Shown: positions 61,252-64,000 of the stretch, piece after piece
How the letters are laid out: every line of letters begins with the position of its first letter
Position numbering within the stretch: the first letter of the stretch is position 1
From: Pseudomonas abietaniphila
GTDB taxonomy: Bacteria > Pseudomonadota > Gammaproteobacteria > Pseudomonadales > Pseudomonadaceae
Length of the DNA stretch: 64,000 nt
Direction: 5' to 3'
NCBI RefSeq assembly: GCF_900100795.1
Contig: NZ_FNCO01000019.1
Coordinates: forward strand, 1-64,000
Program-made: the position numbers and the translations under genes
The notes under the pieces: model-generated
Database searches by the model: none
The model's input: only the letters and a program-made list of their open reading frames with translations
Told to the model about the DNA's origin: nothing

Positions 61252-64000
61252 TTACACGAGCGGCTTAGGCTCTTTGCTTTCTTCCAACATTTCACCGTGC
61301 TCGGTCACCACTTCCTTCGTGCTGACGTGCTCGTCAACCACCGGGGCAGGGCTCGCGATGGCTTCGACAGCAACAGGTGCTGGCTCGGCAACGACTGGCG
61401 CTTGAGGCGCAGCGCTTGCAGTGGCTTCAGCTTCCTTCTGCAGGCGCTCAGCCTCCAGGCGACGACGGCGAACTTCACGAGGATCGTTCGGCGCGCGGCC
61501 GGTGCTGGCCATCGGCAGTGCTGGCTTTTCAGCTGCGACGGGTGTCGGAGCTGGAGCCGGTTCGACCGCCACTGGCGCGGCAACGATTTCCGGAGCGGCC
61601 AGTTCAGCCGGTGCAGCCACAGGTTCGGCAACCACTGGTTTCTCGATCACCGGCTTCTCAATCACCGGTTCAGCGGCTTTCGGCGCTTCGACCGGCGCAG
61701 CAGGCGCAGCGACAGGTGTCTCAACGACCGGTGCCGGAGCAGGCGCTTCAACAACGGCAGGTGCTTCAACTTCTGCCGGGGTTTCGACCGACTCAGCCTG
61801 AGCGGCGGCTTTCACCTGACGTTCGAACGGGCTCAGAGAGGCGTCGAATTGCGCGACTTCAACTTCCGGCATGATCGAACGTTTGGCGGGCGCCGTCGAT
61901 GCTTCCACGGCTGGAGCCTCGACGACAGGCGCTTCGGCCTTCTCGACAGGCGCGGCTTCAACAGCGGGCGCTTCGACAGCGGCGTTTGCGCGTTCAGCCT
62001 GACGGTGAGCGTCGGCTTCGGCCGGGGCGCTGATCACGCTTTCTGCCACGGCGGCGGTCACGGCCAGACCTGCAGCGAGTTCGCTGCTGTTGCCTTCGCT
62101 GCGAACGGTGTCGTCACCGGCTTCGGCCTGGTGCTCTTCGCTGCCTTCAATCACATCGCCGTTGGCGTCACGCTGACGCTCACGACGGTTGCTGCGACGA
62201 CGCTGGCCACGGGAGCGACGGCGAGGGCGATCGCCTTCAGCGTGTTCCTGACCGTTTTCGTCCTGCTGTTCTTCGTTGCTCAACAGTGCTTCGTCTTCAA
62301 CCGCTGCCGCGGCCTGCTCGGCACGTGGTTGACGTTCTTCACGCGGCGCACGTGGTTGACGCTCTTCGCGCGGTGCGCGCTCAGGACGTTCTTCGCGTGG
62401 CACGTTGACAGCCGGTGCGGCATCCAGTGGCTCACGCAGTTCACGTACGCGCTCTTCGCGCGGCTTGCGGTCTTCACGCTGAGCACGAGGCTGGCGCTCT
62501 TCACGCGGTGCGCGTGCCGGACGTTCTTCACGTGGAGCTGCCGTTTCGTCACGGGCTTCGCGTGACTCGCGCGGTGCGCGCTCTTCACGAGGGGCGCGTT
62601 CTTCACGCGGCGCACGCTCTTCGCGTGGAGCGCGTTCTTCACGCTCTGCACGAGGGGCGCGTTCTTCGCGAGGCTTGCGCTCTTCGTCGCGGCGACCGTT
62701 ACGGCTGCGGCTCTGCTGACGACCGTTGCGACGCTCTTCGTTGCGGGCTGGACGCTCTGCAGCCGGTTTTTCAACCACGGCGGCCGGTGCGACAGGCTCT
62801 TCCTTGGTGGCGAACAGGCTGACCAGCGATTTCACCAGGCCTTTGAACAGGCTTGGCTCGTGGGCAACAGGTGCTGGCGCTGCCGGTGCGGCGACTTCGG
62901 CAGGAACCGGAGCATTGGCGCGTGCCGGTGCGGTCTTGACCGCGGCTTCCTGGCGAACCAGGGTCCGGGTTGCTGCTGTCGGCTGGACTTCTTCCACTTC
63001 GGCGGCGGCCGCAGCGATTTCGTAGCTGGACTGCAGGCTGTGGGCTTCCGGACTGTCATCACGCAGGCGCTGAACTTCGAAGTGCGGCGTCTCGAGATGA
63101 TCGTTCGGCAGGATGATGATGCGTGCGCGGGTGCGCAGTTCGATCTTGGTGATCGAGTTGCGTTTTTCGTTGAGCAGGAACGCAGCAACCGGGATCGGCA
63201 CTTGGGCGCGGACCTCGGCGGTGCGGTCTTTCAGGGCTTCTTCTTCGATCAGGCGCAGGATCGCCAGCGACAAGGATTCGACGTCACGGATGATGCCGGT
63301 GCCGTTGCAGCGTGGGCAGACGATGCCACTGCTTTCGCCCAGCGATGGTCGCAGGCGCTGACGGGACATTTCCAGCAGGCCGAAGCGCGAGATGCGACCG
63401 ACCTGAACGCGGGCACGGTCGGCTTCCAGGCTTTCGCGGACTTTTTCTTCCACGGCGCGCTGGTTCTTGGCCGGCGTCATGTCGATGAAGTCGATGACGA
63501 TCAGGCCGCCAATGTCGCGCAGACGCAGTTGACGGGCGATTTCTTCAGCCGCTTCAAGGTTGGTCTGCAGGGCGGTTTCTTCGATGTCGCTGCCTTTGGT
63601 GGCGCGTGCCGAGTTGATGTCGATGGACACCAGGGCTTCGGTCGGATCGATGACGATGGAGCCACCGGAAGGCAGTTCGACGACGCGCTGGAAGGCGGTT
63701 TCGATCTGGCTTTCGATCTGGAAACGGTTGAACAGCGGAACGCTGTCTTCGTACAGCTTGATCTTGCTGGCGTACTGCGGCATCACCTGGCGGATGAAGG
63801 TCAGGGCTTCTTCCTGGGCTTCGACGCTGTCGATCAGGACTTCACCGATGTCCTGGCGCAGGTAATCGCGGATCGCGCGGATGATGACGTTGCTTTCCTG
63901 GTAGATCAGGAACGGCGCGGCACGATCCAGGGACGCTTCCTTGATGGCGGTCCACAGTTGCAGCAGGTAGTCGAGGTCCCACTGCATTTCTTCGCTGCTG
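61252..64000 (-). CDS. rne: Ribonuclease E, C-terminal ~915 residues (5' end outside window)
   Basis: The frame is open to the right edge. Visible first is the 5'-sensor/RNase H-proximal region (MQWDLDYLLQLWTAIKEAS), then the DNase I-like catalytic part with VSIDINSARATKG and GGLIVIDFIDM, and the Zn-link CPRCNGTG that joins protomers. After about 63000 begins the disordered scaffold: a run of PREERA repeats, an Arg-rich RNA-binding stretch (RRRSRGQRRRSNRRERQ) and a Pro/Ala/Val/Glu-rich tail ending EESKEPKPLV. RNase E cuts single-stranded RNA and assembles the degradosome on the inner membrane. The S1 domain and N-terminus lie outside. Confidence 0.96.
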   Translation of the reverse strand, partial: SSEEMQWDLDYLLQLWTAIKEASLDRAAPFLIYQESNVIIRAIRDYLRQDIGEVLIDSVEAQEEALTFIRQVMPQYASKIKLYEDSVPLFNRFQIESQIETAFQRVVELPSGGSIVIDPTEALVSIDINSARATKGSDIEETALQTNLEAAEEIARQLRLRDIGGLIVIDFIDMTPAKNQRAVEEKVRESLEADRARVQVGRISRFGLLEMSRQRLRPSLGESSGIVCPRCNGTGIIRDVESLSLAILRLIEEEALKDRTAEVRAQVPIPVAAFLLNEKRNSITKIELRTRARIIILPNDHLETPHFEVQRLRDDSPEAHSLQSSYEIAAAAAEVEEVQPTAATRTLVRQEAAVKTAPARANAPVPAEVAAPAAPAPVAHEPSLFKGLVKSLVSLFATKEEPVAPAAVVEKPAAERPARNEERRNGRQQSRSRNGRRDEERKPREERAPRAEREERAPREERAPREERAPREERAPRESREARDETAAPREERPARAPREERQPRAQREDRKPREERVRELREPLDAAPAVNVPREERPERAPREERQPRAPREERQPRAEQAAAAVEDEALLSNEEQQDENGQEHAEGDRPRRRSRGQRRRSNRRERQRDANGDVIEGSEEHQAEAGDDTVRSEGNSSELAAGLAVTAAVAESVISAPAEADAHRQAERANAAVEAPAVEAAPVEKAEAPVVEAPAVEASTAPAKRSIMPEVEVAQFDASLSPFERQVKAAAQAESVETPAEVEAPAVVEAPAPAPVVETPVAAPAAPVEAPKAAEPVIEKPVIEKPVVAEPVAAPAELAAPEIVAAPVAVEPAPAPTPVAAEKPALPMASTGRAPNDPREVRRRRLEAERLQKEAEATASAAPQAPVVAEPAPVAVEAIASPAPVVDEHVSTKEVVTEHGEMLEESKEPKPLV

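Overview
The window is a piece of a Pseudomonas chromosome, most likely from the fluorescens/syringae side of the genus. This rests on GC-rich coding, many Pseudomonas-type REP palindromes (core GTAGGAGCGCGCTTGCC), an EarP plus Arg32-type EF-P pair, and long stretches whose order I recall from P. aeruginosa: roughly PA2811-PA2852 between about 10 and 53 kb, and PA2976-PA2984 between 54 and 64 kb. Names and locus comparisons come from memory of these families, not from a search.

Region 1 (1-5.3 kb) is the accessory part. It holds the C-terminal end of a large CdiA/filamentous-haemagglutinin-like protein, a C-terminal HNH-type nuclease toxin domain thrown out of frame at a run of nine G, an overlapping 216-residue-class candidate immunity gene with no family I recognise, a CdiI-like immunity gene, a decayed PoNi-like immunity gene and a decayed gamma-glutamyltransferase. 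Base composition is visibly AT-richer than the rest from about 1.4 to 4.3 kb.

Region 2 (5.3-35.2 kb) is mostly core metabolism and stress defence: aldo/keto reductase dkgB, a thiolase with a thioesterase, earP-efp, the ohr-esterase pair with ohrR, a TSUP exporter, LysR regulators, a YcaQ-type DNA glycosylase, class II DAHP synthase, deaD with a long leader, tpm, htpX, alaA, msrB, a glutathione peroxidase, the hybrid kinase sagS, and an ATPase coupled to a free-methionine-(R)-sulfoxide reductase. Thiol and methionine oxidation repair recurs here (ohr, msrB, gpx, fRMsr).

Region 3 (35.2-46.6 kb) has two tandem tRNA-Glu/tRNA-Gly pairs behind one clear promoter, a large SNF2 helicase, a 148-bp tandem repeat block, and an organosulfur cluster: SsuA/TauA-like binding protein, four-domain rhodanese, 3-mercaptopropionate dioxygenase, divergent LysR regulator and flavin-dependent monooxygenase.

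Region 4 (46.8-64 kb) carries small conserved proteins, fadE with a duplicated 3' end, a GST, a YadG/YadH-type ABC exporter, a DUF2062 protein, comEC, an exbB-exbD-lpxK-ycaR-kdsB-murB envelope gene train, a MobA-like nucleotidyltransferase, and the C-terminal part of RNase E running off the right edge.

The most interesting candidates are the homopolymer break in the toxin gene with its immunity array, the imported-looking duplication of the fadE 3' end, the 148-bp tandem array that shares a core with repeats 31 kb away, and the perfect hairpin in the efp leader.
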